In this document: piece by piece, positions 12,001 to 23,382 of the stretch
Numbering within the stretch: position 1 is the first letter of the stretch
Layout: every line of letters starts with the position of its first letter
Source: Zasmidium citrigriseum
Taxonomy: Eukaryota > Ascomycota > Dothideomycetes > Mycosphaerellales > Mycosphaerellaceae
Assembly: GCA_002786025.1 (NCBI GenBank)
Contig: NHNW01000002.1
Span: forward strand, 1,240,001-1,304,000
Length of the DNA stretch: 64,000 nt
Direction: 5' to 3'
Program-made: the position numbers and the translations under genes
The notes under the pieces: generated by a model
Told to the model about the DNA's origin: nothing
Databases searched by the model: none
The model's input: only the letters and a program-made list of their open reading frames with translations

Positions 12001-15000
12001 GCGGAGAAGAGAGAGGCGTTCGCATCAAGCTATCGCCACTATATTGCGTTCATCGAAAGTGCTGCTAGGTGTGCCTAAACGCACATATCGCTCTCGTCAC
12101 AATGCCCTCAATGCCATGCAGGAGCGTCCTCCGAGTCTGAACTTTGCTAACCCTACTCTTCGCCTCACAGGACAACTACCCAGAGCTCCCCACTCACAAG
12201 CACACTGATTTCAACCTCAGATCTCACATATTCAACCTCATATGTCACAACCGCCACCACAGAGTCCACACAGCCCGGGCGATCAATCACGCAGACTCAA
12301 ATCGCTACGAGCAGCAGCTACACAACGCTTATATCGAGCTCGCCGGTCTCGCTCACCTCTACCCGAACTACTACCGCCATATCTTCTATCCCATCATCAA
12401 TTACATCGACAATTGAAGGGACTGTGTCGCAGACCGCATCGGGTGAGTGCAGAAGCCACGCTAAAGCCACGCCAAGACTTTCAGCTGACTTTTGTCTTCT
12501 CCTTAGTAACGGCCTCTACCCGTACGACAGGGCCGACAAGCACAGCTTCAGCCCCAACAGAGACCACTACACTGTCTCCGTAAGTTTTGTGACTGGCAGA
12601 ACACGTGCCACCTTCTTCTTTCCGAGACTTTGCTGACGCTTCTCCTTCAGCTCGCGGGTCACTCTACCCGTCGAATCGCGGACGCTCACAAGCACAAGGA
12701 CCACAACTACGAGCTCTTCGTTCATTGTCACTTTTGTCACAACGTCAGATCTGACATTTTCGACAACATACCTATCCACAACTACTCTCTCATCCACCGT
12801 GAGCGGCAGCCTGATCACCGCGACTTCAATATCAACTAGCACAAGTTACGGAACATCTACATTCGTCATTACAAGCAGCACAACTTCTGTGCAGACGACA
12901 ACAGCCATATCCTCGATTCCGTCATCGATCACCTCAACCGCTTCCGGACAGACAACTGGAAGCCAGACAACATCGACTTTGATCACGGCGAGCACGACTG
13001 CTGCTACAAGCACCGCGACTGCTCCTTTTGCCCAAACTTCGACGCTCTCTCCTTCCTACGTCACCTTGCCGGTTTCGACGATCGTAAGCACAGTTACCCG
13101 CTCAACTACGTCGAGCAGCCCGTTCACAGTCACGACACAATCGATCTCGGATCTCACCACGACGTCCCCTCTTTCCCAAACAACGACTACCGTGAGCAGC
13201 CAGCCAGGACGGACTGTTACGACTTCGCCCATTACGACGCAGCCCTCGACCGTTACATTTACTTCAAGCGTCCCGACATCGCTATTTTCGACGCAAACGA
13301 CAACATCAATCGCATCTCTGACCTCTTCCATCACAAGCACAGTCCAAGGAACGACGACTGGAGTATCTACTGCTTCGACTTCTGCCCAGACGAGCGTTAC
13401 CGGGTCGGTCACTTCCACAGCGATCGCCTCGCCAGTGACATCGACTTCTGTAACTACCTTCTTCATTTCTACGTCATATTTCACGACGACGAGTTTCTAC
13501 GGTGGAGCGGGAAGTCCAAGCACAACTACGTCAGGAGGCACTGTGAGTCCAAAGACGCAACCAAGGCTTGCCGAAATAAAGCTGACCTCTCACAGGTCTA
13601 CGTTGCCCAACCTTGGGCCACGACCAGAGTCACCTCCTTTGCTGGATCGACTGGAAGAACTACTACGGTGGTAAGTGTGTTCGCAGAATAATAGAGATGA
13701 AACATGAACTAATACCCATTACAGGCGACCTATACTGCAGGAGTGAGTTATAATCCACATGCCGTCATGGCTCAGGGCTTGCTTACGTTCCGCAGACCGC
13801 GACCGTCTTCGTTCAAAGACCAACAACATATACGTGAGTATTTCGAGATGTCTTGCCATCGTTCCATTCGACTGACATTTGCAAGGACCATTACTCGCCC
13901 CGTCGATGCCACGCCCGGCGCTGCCGAAAGTACTTCAACCTCTGTCACCGCAAGTGAGTTTGTGCGGATTTTGGCGTTCGCAGTATCATAGACTAACAGA
14001 GATTCCCCTATCAGGTGGGAGCACGACAGGCACAGTCGTTGTTCTTCGACCTCTTGCCACTCTTGCCTGTGCCGGATACGGAATCTTGGCTCAACAGAGT
14101 ACGCTCTCGAGAGTCGATCTCGGAAGTGGTGCCGTGGCTTCGAACACCAATGTCAATGTGAGACCTGAGTCACCTATGCCAAGATTCTTCTGCTTACAAG
14201 GGTCATCAGATCACTTCCGGCTTCTTAGACGCTATTGGCTACAACGTTCTTGACAACTATCTGTACGCAGTGACGAGGGGTGTCTCTCCGCAGACCGTGT
14301 ACCGTATTGGAGCTGCTGGTGCGACTCAGGTGGTCTTGACACTTCCCGTCGACCAAGACTTCTATGCAGGAGAGTACGTCACCCCAATTCTACTCCATAC
14401 GCTCGTGAAGCAGCCACTGACTAGATCTTCCTCGTATAGTGTGGATGCAAACGGCCAATTCTTCCTGGCTGCTCCAACCTTCAGTAAGTCAAGCATCAAC
14501 TGCTGAGCTCCTGCCACTCGACTCTCCAAGGATCATGAGCCTGCAGCCACCCAAACTGCGACAACACTTTCGCCTTGAGTCGGTCGCTGCAAGCTCGGCT
14601 GGATCATGGCCTTTTCTGTGTACTGACTCTTCTTCACAGACCAGGGATTTTACTTTGCTCAGCTCAACTTGAACCCATCTTCACCGACCTACCAGCGAAT
14701 CCAATACCAAGGTCTTGCCAGTATTCCTCCCCAAGATTCTGCGGACGTCCCCGACTGGGTTGGTGTTCCCGGACAACCCGGCTTCCTCTACTCTTTGTAC
14801 GTCGATGGGGGCGGGGACACCTACCTACTGCAATTCAATTCTGCCACCCGCGAATGGAGTACTATAAACAATTTCGGACCTACTGTTACTGGAGTTGGGT
14901 CCCCCAGCTTCTCTGCAGTGTACAGCGCGAACGACGGATACATCTATGCCACGGAAGGAAACAGCGGTCAGATTTGGCAGTTCTCCTATGCCGATCCTTT

Positions 15001-16354
15001 CAGTGCAACGCGAATCTCTCAAGGACCAGTGGCCGTCGGTGCTGACGGCGCAAGATGTGGGAATAACAACGCCGCCGTAGTCCCTGCTCTTCCAGCATTC
15101 TCTTGCAACCAGTATGGATACCTGATGCAGGTAAGTTACCACCCAGCCACCATAAGACACTATAGATGCAGCACTAAATCATTCATAGTCAAACGCCCTA
15201 TCTCGCGTCGATATCAACAACGGAAGCCAATCTCGGTTTCTCACATTGGAATCAAATCGCTTGTACAACGCAATTGGTTTCAATTCGGTAAGCTGGTCGC
15301 CCAACTTCGCAAAGTCTCGTCATTTATTAATCCACTCTTCAGCTGGATGGCTACATCTACGGCTCCAGAAACACCAATCCTGTCTCCATCGTTCGAATCG
15401 CAAGCAACGGCACGGTTCAGGCGGTTGTCAACTCCTCACCAGCCTATTGGCTACTTGGCGATATCGATGCGAACGGAATATTTTGGGCTGCGACGTGAGT
15501 AGACCTAAATATCGCGACCCTCGCGCTGCGCTGACTCGTTACTAGGCCTTCTGCGCCTCCAGGCGGACTTACCATGAACTACATAGCGTACAACCTCAAT
15601 CCACAATCATCTTCGTTCGGCGCGGTGACGGCCAGTGGGACCGCTTGGCAATGCGGATACTACTTCGTCGATTGGGCGTATGTTCCAGGTGGAGGTATGT
15701 AAACTGCACGACAGGAGTCTTTTCGCTGCATGCCGGGAAAACATACTAATCGACGACACTCTTCCTTATTAGGCAGCAATCTGTGGGCCATTGGAACCAC
15801 AGCCGCTGGGTCGACTGATGGCAATGGGTACCTCATGCAGTTCAGCATGACGACCAGGAACTGTAAGCCTGCTCACTGACCAAAAGCATTTGTGGCACAT
15901 CTCACAGCACGTAGGTACTATGATCGCCAACCTCGGTCAGCTCTATCCTAGTCAAAACCAAGCGCAAGTTGGAGCAACCTATGCAAGTGCAGATGGATAC
16001 CTTTACGGTTAGTCCCAATTACCCACTGGCATGGAACCTGAAGCTGACGAAACGCAGGAGCGGAGAACTTTGGAGGAAGGGTACGCAGATATCAAACAGC
16101 ACGCTTATGGCGGATCAAAAGCTAACTTGCATTCTAGATATACCGCATTCGTGTCACGTCACCGTCACCGACAGCCGAGTACGTTGCAACTGGGTAAGTA
16201 GTACCACGGCCCACGCCTCTGCTAAGACCTCGAGACCCTTTTCACTGACGTCTGTGCCTTAGACCTCTAGCGACAAGTAATGACGGCGCTCGTAAGTTTC
16301 CCCTGTCTCTGGATCCACCAGAGCCTTGCTAATCGATCGTAGGTTGCGTCTGAG
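3033..16354 (+). CDS. giant secreted Ser/Thr-rich repeat protein with C-terminal DUF6923 modules
   Basis: Hand splicing gives 40 exons: 3033-3105, 3162-3221, 3274-4307, 4360-7410, 7465-7614, 7680-7829, 7893-8111, 8162-8399, 8457-8947, 9003-9110, 9165-9354, 9412-9566, 9617-9722, 9777-9884, 9943-9986, 10044-10983, 11040-11093, 11143-11484, 11532-11585, 11641-11878, 12171-12442, 12507-12579, 12651-13542, 13596-13670, 13725-13742, 13796-13833, 13886-13953, 14015-14157, 14210-14373, 14440-14483, 14640-15130, 15189-15287, 15343-15494, 15546-15694, 15773-15862, 15915-16007, 16058-16080, 16138-16193, 16263-16291, 16344-16354. The sum is 10,785 nt (3,594 residues) and every phase matches. A signal peptide (MKQRTARF then a hydrophobic stretch to ALAA) opens the protein. 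Ser/Thr-rich repeats fill residues about 60-3080. Two tandem DUF6923-type modules follow, the second ending NDGARCV. No GPI signal or membrane segment is visible. A cell-wall or adhesin-like role is inference. Very high Ser/Thr predicts heavy O-mannosylation. Confidence 0.88.
4639..5424 (+). repeat. repeat family A inside the giant gene
   Basis: Four close copies and two diverged copies of a unit of about 36 residues. The pattern is YTTLTxQGDSSLTA, then a Thr-rich stretch, then PSSGNTxTVIV. Copies start near 4639, 4774, 4906 and 5017. Diverged forms follow near 5194 and 5317 (with GRPGSIVVF and EQGTVII in place of GNTWTVIV). The copies differ at many synonymous and nonsynonymous sites, so they are not fresh duplications. 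Confidence 0.85.
5680..6435 (+). repeat. repeat family B inside the giant gene
   Basis: Successive units of about 40 residues with the pattern FVTSTRPYTGSxPLxGPTT, then STxxPSGxQPGTYYVExP. At least six copies run head to tail with conserved TGS, GPTT and PSGxxxGTYY cores. Several copies swap RPYTG for a tryptophan version (WTGS or WTSPSP). The period and core relate this family to units D to F downstream. Confidence 0.85.
6466..7020 (+). repeat. repeat family C inside the giant gene
   Basis: Three strong copies and one diverged copy of a unit of about 44 residues. The pattern is FVTSTSINSQIxSPRI, then TTLPPAASTDRTRTVVLEVPAS. The two inner copies also share the linker QTSQES. The fourth copy, near 6895-7020, keeps TSTQTNSQLTQP but replaces the PPAASTDRT block. 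These are the best conserved repeats of the gene and suggest the most recent expansion. Confidence 0.85.
7024..7410 (+). repeat. repeat family D inside the giant gene
   Basis: Two units with the pattern FVTRTEAYSGSATLTQPT, then a TTLSPSNPNE-like block, then a TVIVQ-like strand and a short Ser linker. A third unit at 7321-7410 already has the YVTSYQPWTGSSQITQAT form of the next exons. This links the long exon 4 to the single-unit exons that follow. Confidence 0.75.
7465..9986 (+). repeat. exon-encoded repeat units (families E and F) inside the giant gene
   Basis: Here repeats and exons coincide. Exons 7465-7614 and 7680-7829 are both 150 nt (50 codons) and each holds one unit; both join at phase 0 after PSG plus one or two residues and before a P/V-GTII core. 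Further on, exons 9003-9110 and 9777-9884 are both 108 nt (36 codons). Their units have the form TTSTSYGGSVSSTSTIATYSGG, then PGT and VIVxxP. Introns fall at the PGT/V join again and again. Confidence 0.85.
10414..13100 (+). repeat. TLPVESRTL-type Thr/Ser repeats inside the giant gene
   Basis: A motif close to TLPVESRTLTSTSTT recurs at about 10434, 10837, 11339, 11840 and 12654, with a weaker form near 13062. In the first two copies it is followed by SSFPFTAxTLxSTSDLS. Between copies lie two 54-nt exons (11040-11093 and 11532-11585), both flanked by phase-1 introns and both encoding a TSTIxTI-type stretch ending in SS. This points to duplication of a block made of two introns and an exon. Confidence 0.8.
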
Positions 16355-16645
16355 AGGGAACACAGAACCATTTGTAGATTTCACACAAGCAGACATCTTA
16401 CTAGTACAAGCTTTACTGAATACACGACATTGGCATTGCATGCAGACGTTCTGCACGGCTCTCATCGGCATACCGATCAATTTAGAGTTTTGCCCAATCG
16501 AGGACCGAGGAACTTCATCCAGCCGCCACGCAGCGAATCACGAACGCTTCCACAACGTGCTAGTGGGCCCAAGAGTTCGTTCTTGACACCTTGTTCTAAC
16601 ATCAGGTCCTCCTCCTTCGATCTTCACACTCAAGGTTCCAGCAAA
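16355..16645. other. short intergenic gap
   Basis: This 291-nt gap separates the stop of the giant gene from the next start. It should hold the 3' end of one transcript and the promoter of the next. No further feature is visible. Confidence 0.4.
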
Positions 16646-17259
16646 ATGCCGTCTCGAACCACAACCTTCGCCATCGTCGCCGTGCTGCTGGCTCTCCTCT
16701 TCTCCCCTCAGCTCGCCAGCGAAGGAACCTCAGATGGCTGCGTTGTAGCCGCACCACCCTCTTTCGTCAAAGAAAAAGTATCTCCCCAACCCACACCCAC
16801 CTCCAAATAACTTCATCCTAACCCTCCCAGATCATCGACTACGACTTCATCCGCACCCTGCAACTCACCTCCAGCTCCGGCTCCCTCGAAGCCGTTCGCC
16901 TCACGAAAGACGGCCACTACTTCTCCGCCATCCTCTCCAACCCCTCCGAAACCCTCGAAATCACCCCCGCGAGTCGCAAAGACTTACCCCGAAAAGCCAA
17001 AGTCGTCGCCAACGAAGCCTGGAAGTTTGTCTATCGGGAGGATTTTCCTTATGGGCAGAGGGTTGTGCATTGGATTTCGTTGCGGCCTAGTGGGAAGGGG
17101 ACGATTCTGGAGTATGATCGGAGGTGGAAGGGGAGTTTTGTTATGTTGGTTTTGAGGAAGTTGGGGCTTTTTCAGGAGGGGATTGTGGTTGGTGGAGGGA
17201 GTGGGGGATTGGAGGGGATTAGGAGGGCGTTGAATGAGGCTGCTGAGGAGGGGGTTTGA
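16646..17259 (+). CDS. small secreted protein of unknown function
   Basis: Two exons, 16646-16777 and 16831-17259, give 186 residues. The intron has GTATCT and CCCAG borders and a CTAAC-like branch site (CCTAAC). The first 25 residues form a clear signal peptide or membrane anchor (MPSRTTTF followed by AIVAVLLALLF). The mature part carries IDYDFIRTLQL, a basic patch around DLPRKAKVV, and WKGSFVMLVLRKLG near the C terminus. I do not recognise a family. The second exon switches composition sharply: its first half uses C-ending codons, its second half is rich in GGG, AGG and TTG. It lies tail to tail with the sugar transporter, 115 nt away. An effector-like secreted protein is possible but unproven. 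Confidence 0.7.
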
Positions 17260-17374
17260 AAGTGATTTGGTTGTTGGGTTCAATTTTGTCGTATCTTCAT
17301 TAAGCTTCACTGTCAAGTGAGTGACATTTCTTGGGATCTGTCCTTCATTCAAAATCTTCCCGCAGTATTTGTCT

Positions 17375-19555
17375 TTACGACTCATTCAGGTTCTCCACGC
17401 CCTGGTACAGCGGTGGCAATTTCTGAACACTGCGCTGGCGCAGGATGTTCCTCCTGAACCAAATACCAGCAGCTTTGAGCTGATACTTCGAGTGCTTCCA
17501 CGTTGGAACGCTAAAGACTTGATCAAGTTCTTCAAGCGTTAGAGCTTTAGTTTCTGGCATAAAGAGTAGTACCAGGACCCAAAGGATCAGACACCAGGCG
17601 GCATACCATCCAAAGGCACCCTCTGGCTGGAATGCTCCGACTAGAGATGGCCAGGTGAAGCTGTGGAAAGTCAGCAGGTCCCTTTTGGGCAATGGAAAGG
17701 GAATTGCTTACGATAGGATGAAGTTGAAACACCATGTCGTAGCCGTAGCCCACGACATCCCGACATCACGGACATGCATCGGGAATGCTTCAGCGGAGTA
17801 CGAGAACGGCACAGGGCCCATGCCTGGACTGTAGAATACTTCGAACAGATACATGCCTGCGTGAATGTTTAGTCAGTCACAATTGCTTCCCATCGAATAG
17901 TATTGATCTTACCAGTGGTAATCATGGCCGTACGAGTCACTCTCTGATCCTCGGAGATCAAGAAGCTAAGACCAGTCCAGAGCAACGTGATGCAGAGGAA
18001 CGGATATGTGATCAGTAGTAGAGGCCGGCGACCAAAGGTGTCGATCGTGAAGAAAGCTGGCAGAGCGAAGACCCAGTTGAGGATACCGGTTCCCATGGCT
18101 ACGAGGAGGGCGTTGCTTCGTCCATAGCCAGCTTGCTCGAAGATAGTTGTAGAGTAGTAAGCAATCACGTTCACGCCACCTGCGAGCCAGTCAGTTCACA
18201 CTTCTTCTTGCCAACTGGTGGACGTACAGAATTGCTGCCCAAACATAACAATCCAAGTCGCCCAAGTCGCACGTCGATTACGCGGGATACTGAACAGTTC
18301 CCAGAACATGGTAAAGATGTTCTTGCCCGTGTTGATCTTGGCTTCGATTTCGACACCGATGTGGGTGTAGTAAAGATCTCTGGCAGCCTGGAGATCGGTC
18401 TTCCGTACTTGTTGGAATGCTTTGAAGGCTTTCTTAATCTTGCCGTGTTGGATCAGCCAACGTGGGGATTCTGGGCAGAAGTAGATTTGGGCGCTAGAGA
18501 TTGCTGTTAGATGCGTCTGCAAGAATGGGTGGAGAGACTTACCAAACGATGACGGGAAGGACCACCGTGGAGCCGAGAATGAGTCGCCATGCGAGGTCTG
18601 GACGAAGACCGCCGAATGCGACGCCCATGATGTTGCCTGGATAACTCGTCAGCCTCTCATGACAAAACGGTATCGGTGACAGCACAAACCCATCATGATT
18701 CCGAAAGCCGTCCAGACCTGCCACTGCATGACCAAAGCACCTCGAATTGGAGCAGGAGCACACTCGGCAGTGTAGACCGGCACCGTTGACGACTTGCTGC
18801 CGATACCAAGGCCAAGAACAAAACGAGCCAAGAACAAGTTCACCCAACTATTGGCAACTCCCTCCCATATGGAGGCGACGGCGGCGATGAAGCAGGAGAT
18901 GAAGATCGTTCCTCGACGGGCGAAGACTTTGTTAAGCGGCTCGGTGAGCCAACAACCTAGAACCGCACAAGCCAAGTATGGAGCGCCGACGATGAGGCCC
19001 GTCAGGTTCTGTTGCATGGAAGGCGAGAAGCGATCAGAGGGCGAGACGTTGAGTTCCTCGAGGTAGAACGCTTGAGCGCCGTTGTTGACGGACTCTGCAT
19101 CATTATTAGTATTCGTACTTGGGGCAGTGCGAACGAACATAGAGACACTCACCGTCCATCCCCTGCACGGCGGCAGCCAAAGACGACATCGAAACGAGAA
19201 AGTAGAGCATCCACGGTTGATCCCATTTGTGAGTGTGCTCGCGCGCGATGGCCTCTTTGTCCTCAGCGGTCAAGTCTTCCATCTCTTGAACGGCATGAGG
19301 TCGCTGAGCAATCAATGCGCCCTTGCGAAAGACTTCGATATAGTCCATCAATTCATGTTGCTGGCAGAACTCTTCGACATTCTTCAACAAGTTCTCCCTC
19401 GGAACGCCAGCGAGAGGGTTCTCGAAGACTGCGCTCAGTTTTTGATCTGGCTGGACGTCCAAAACATCGTTTCTCTCAACACCGACTTTCTCCTCATGCT
19501 GGTCTGCAGAGAGCGAACCCTCGGGAGAGCTGTTCTCATGCTTCTTCTCTACCAT
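17375..19555 (-). CDS. MFS sugar transporter (sugar porter family)
   Basis: Seven exons on the minus strand (19555-19153, 19094-18690, 18636-18543, 18493-18228, 18179-17913, 17856-17712, 17660-17375) sum to 1,866 nt, 621 residues. Family marks are the PESPRWL motif after transmembrane segment 6, the GRRPLLL stretch, and the C-terminal [12 protein letters not shown] motif. A long acidic cytosolic N terminus (about 140 residues) precedes the first membrane segment, which carries [21 protein letters not shown]. That extension is longer than in typical hexose permeases and resembles the fungal group often annotated as quinate, polyol or general sugar permease. Substrate cannot be read from sequence. 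Sugar uptake by proton symport at the plasma membrane is the family role. Confidence 0.92.
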
Positions 19556-21861
19556 AATGAAATAAAGCGAAATGCGGTCAAACAGAACAGAACAGAACGG
19601 CAGGAAGAGAAAATTAGAGATCACGATCGCAAGGACTTCTTCAAATATCCAGCCTCAAAGGATTCCTCGCAGATGACATCCCCACCTCGCGTGCAACGCC
19701 TCTGACATGCGCTGCACTCGCCCGTTTCAATGGCCATGTGCGACGATATGCATATCCCTACCTGTCGGGGTAAGCTTCGAAGGAACTTGCTTGCGCGGAG
19801 CTTGTTGGAGAAGCTTGGGGTGCAGCTTGGGGGTCGCAGAAGGCTTGCCGACTGCCGGGAGCGAGATCCTGTGAGAGGTCGGCTGTACGTGAGGCCTGGG
19901 AGTTCGACGTCAAGTTGCAGGTACCTCCCTGTTGGTGGCTTGTTGGTTGTTCGCTGCGGTTACAGAGGCGATGCGTTTATCTGTGGTCGCGGGGTGTTCT
20001 CTTCGTGGCACAATGTTCCTTTGGCGTTCATTCGCCTGATGGTGGCCCGTCATTGGATGTAATAGCCTATAGGAATCGCATTCCCGCGGGTTTGGTCCTG
20101 TTACTCGTTACTCATATACCTGTGGTACACGTGCCTTCGCTGCCTTAAGAATCCTTCGTCTATGCCGGCCAAAGCAACTGGTCAGCAAAGGAGGCGATAG
20201 TCATTGTGCACACAGAGCCAGTGGTCTTGAGATGAGGATGGCGTTGGATCATCAATCTCGAGGTTGTCCCTTCATCCCATCGTATCTCGACAGGTGCTCG
20301 TCGTTTCTTCGCACTCTTTTCCGATCCCATTTTCGCAAACTCCTCCGTGACGATCGCACGAATCCTGCCTTATCATCAGCAACTCGTCCCGCGGAGGCAT
20401 CCACCGCTTGTTTGTCATCCCCAAATCCTGTGAGACATGAGGTCCGCCATTGCTGGCTGACAACATCGTCGGTATTGCGCATCTCTTACGATGGCTGGTA
20501 TCCAGACGATGCCTGGTATCCATGCCATGTCCCTCCGCCATGCTATGCTCATCTTACTTGATCATCTCGGGTCGCTGATATTCCTCATCCTTCAAGGCCG
20601 ATGCCATAGAACTGATCCCATTCTTTGCACTGCCAGCCACTGGAACGATTCGGATTGTCTTCTACGCTTGGCATCCACGGGTCCTAGATGGCATAATGTG
20701 ATCCATAAGGAAGATATGTCTTCTTCGCAGCGACAGGTATTATGCGGTCTCCACGGTTCTCGTTGGTCATTTGATCTCTTGATGCGCCGCAAGATCGAGG
20801 AAGAAGGTATCATATCCTGTGATTCGTAGTAACTTTAAGAGAAAGGAGAAGAAGATTACCTAGACCTTGAGAACCGGTGCTCGGCATTCACGACAATGAC
20901 GCGAGCGCACGAGCCAATTCGGCATGCCTGGTCCGCGTTCCCTCGACTCTTTGCCATCATCATCATCAACATCACATCTATCGAAGATGCTATGATGCTG
21001 TTTTAGTCCACTTTGATTGTCTGGAATGGCGGTGTTCTGGATATGAACGATGAGCGGCGACCCGGCCTGTCCCGGCACGACTGGAAGCTTTCAACCGCAC
21101 CTCCTCCTCCTGGTGGTCATACAAGTCGCCCAAGACGAGACATGTCGCTTGGCATACGTTTTGAGGAGTTCCGTTCGAACTCATGATGGCGAAGTATTCT
21201 GCTGCCTCAAGACCTGCTGGAGATCGCCTCATAACCGGCCTTGACTCCCCTCCAATGGCATCTCCCTGAGCGAAGGCCATGCCGAAGAGCTTGTCGTCTG
21301 ATTCTTGGCCACGATTCAAAGGTCAAGATCCGAGAGTTTCGTACAGAGGGCTACCAGAGCATGTTATGGTCTTCATGACAAAGGCTTGCAAAGGTGAAGT
21401 CCCAGCCAATAAGGTTCAACTGATGGAAGGGCATACCGAGGACACACCATGCCCAGAACAGTCTCTCATAGGCTTTCTACCATCTCTGTTTCGAGATCAT
21501 GTGGACACAAATGCAGTAACGGTTGATGTTTAAGGCAGAGAGACTTCGAGCACTGGACTGCGAGCACGACGAGACGAATGGCGACCCTGTCCGCCTTTTC
21601 ACAAGCCTCGGGAGGCCTCAATGCAGCATCTTGAGTATCACAACTCTCGACACATACTCACTGGTTCACCCAGTTGCATCTCAAAGAAAGCTAGGTCAGC
21701 ACGTTTCGAGTGGAAGTTTCCGCCACCATGAAGCCGACATAGATTTCGAACCAGCGCAACGGCTGTATTTCATCAAGCGGCAGAACCCCACTGGTGAGAT
21801 CCATCTCTGTTTTCTCTCGTTCACCATCGACAAAGCACATTCGAGACTCGTCCTATTTGAT
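19556..21861. other. intergenic region between transporter and peroxidase
   Basis: This 2.3-kb stretch separates two divergently transcribed genes, so it holds both promoters. Short open frames occur on both strands, but none shows a domain, a signal peptide or sensible splice sites. No tRNA, repeat or transposon end was recognised. Confidence 0.5.
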
Positions 21862-23382
21862 ATGGTTGGAGACCTGTTGCTGTCTGTGCTCCTTTGTCAC
21901 GGCTCCACAACCGCCTACCCTTGGGTAGTCAATCATGCATCTCTGGACCCACGGAGCATCGACGGTGGGCAGCCTTTGAGAGCCCGGCAGGCCGGGTCTG
22001 TTGCGACTTGCCCAAACAATCCCAATCACACAGGTGCTGCTCCTTACAGCGCTGACTATCCGTACTGCGGAGCCAAGAACGGCAAGCCTGGCAACAATCG
22101 CTGCGTCGGGAACATCGTACCAGCTCCTGTACTGCTATACGAGAATGCCTCGGCGATTTTCGAAACTGATATGGCATAGGGAGATACTGCCCATTACTTT
22201 ATTCCGCCTGGGCCGCTGGATATTAGAGGACCGTAAGTGCTCACATCTGCCACATGAAACCTATCACGCTTATGCTCAGCAAAGATGCCCTGGATTGAAT
22301 ACTGCAGGTATGTGCTGGATGGCCAAGAAGTCTTCACTTATATGAGCAAGAGATGGCTGACTTTGGGGGAACAGCAAATCACAATTTTCTCAGCCATGAT
22401 GGCATCACCAACTTCACCGAGCTCATTGATGCCCAGCAGAACGTGTACGGCGTTGCTTACGACTTGGCTGTCATTCTCGCCGTGCTTGGCGTTGGACAAG
22501 ATGGAGATCCTCTGGGTACGACAAAGCTGAGTCTGGGATGTGATGCCACATCACGGACTTCGTCTACTGGCTTCACCGAGCCTGGCCTCAATGGCCACGG
22601 AAAGTTCGAAGGCGATGCATCTCTGACTCGTAACGACTTCTATCTCGGTACGCGTCATCAACAGCTGCTTTGCCTCTCAACTAACGCAAGTCATTCAGAC
22701 AACGGAGACAATTACAGCTTCAACAGATCCCTCTACAACAACATGTCAAACGTGGCCAACTCCGTCTCGAACGGCATCTTCAATCGTAAAGCTATTGCCA
22801 AGTACCGAGCCCAACGTTGGAGGCAGTCTGTCCACGAGAATGGCAACTTCTACTTTGACTTCAAGTCGGTTCTGCTGTACGGAGCAGCGACGTTCCTGTA
22901 GTAAGTACTTTCGCTGCTCGGAACGAACTCATGCTGACTATGCGCCAAGCGAACTCTTCCCATCTGGCGGTCCTTCTGGAGTCGCTGACCAGACGACCAT
23001 GGACTACTTCTTCCTCAAGGAGCAACTGCCCCCAAACTGGTACTCTCGCAGCGAGAAGTTCACGCTGTTGGGGGTCATTGCGGAGCTTTCTGCCATGTAC
23101 CAAGAGGACCCAGTTCCATTCGGCGCAAATACTGGAGTCCCCGATTCGTTCGTTGGCATTAGCGAGTCCGGCATCATCACGTCGAACAGTACGCTCAAGG
23201 CTACGCCAGCCGGAATCGCTTGTGCTCTCTACCAACTCTTGACCGAGAATATTCCCGCTCAGGCTGGTGGGTCTGACGTTCCAGATGCCAAGTTGCTGGG
23301 TTGGATCGTGAAGCAGATCAACCCACTGTATGGCCTAGGTGGGACTTTGGCTTCATTGTCTTGTCCTTTGGTGACACTGTGA
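21862..23382 (+). CDS. heme-thiolate peroxidase (chloroperoxidase/peroxygenase family)
   Basis: Six exons (21862-22128, 22180-22232, 22285-22307, 22375-22647, 22699-22900, 22950-23382) sum to 1,251 nt, 416 residues. Residues 1-20 look like a signal peptide. The family core is clear: CPNNPNHTGAAPY, then GAKNGKPG, then DTAHYF, then DIRGPCPGLNT. The Cys of PCPGLN (about C108) is the proximal heme ligand of the family. Further on come ANHNFLSHDG and FEGDASLTR, whose Glu (about E193) matches the family's catalytic acid-base. The PCP motif is split by an intron with an AAG acceptor and sits partly in a 23-nt exon, which short-read gene finders could miss. Such enzymes use peroxide for oxygen transfer or halogenation outside the cell. 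Which activity applies is unknown. Confidence 0.93.

Noticed and set aside
10403..13484. Several Val/Glu-rich minus-strand frames
   Set aside because: Antisense shadows of Thr-rich plus-strand repeats; no start context, domain or splice sites of their own.
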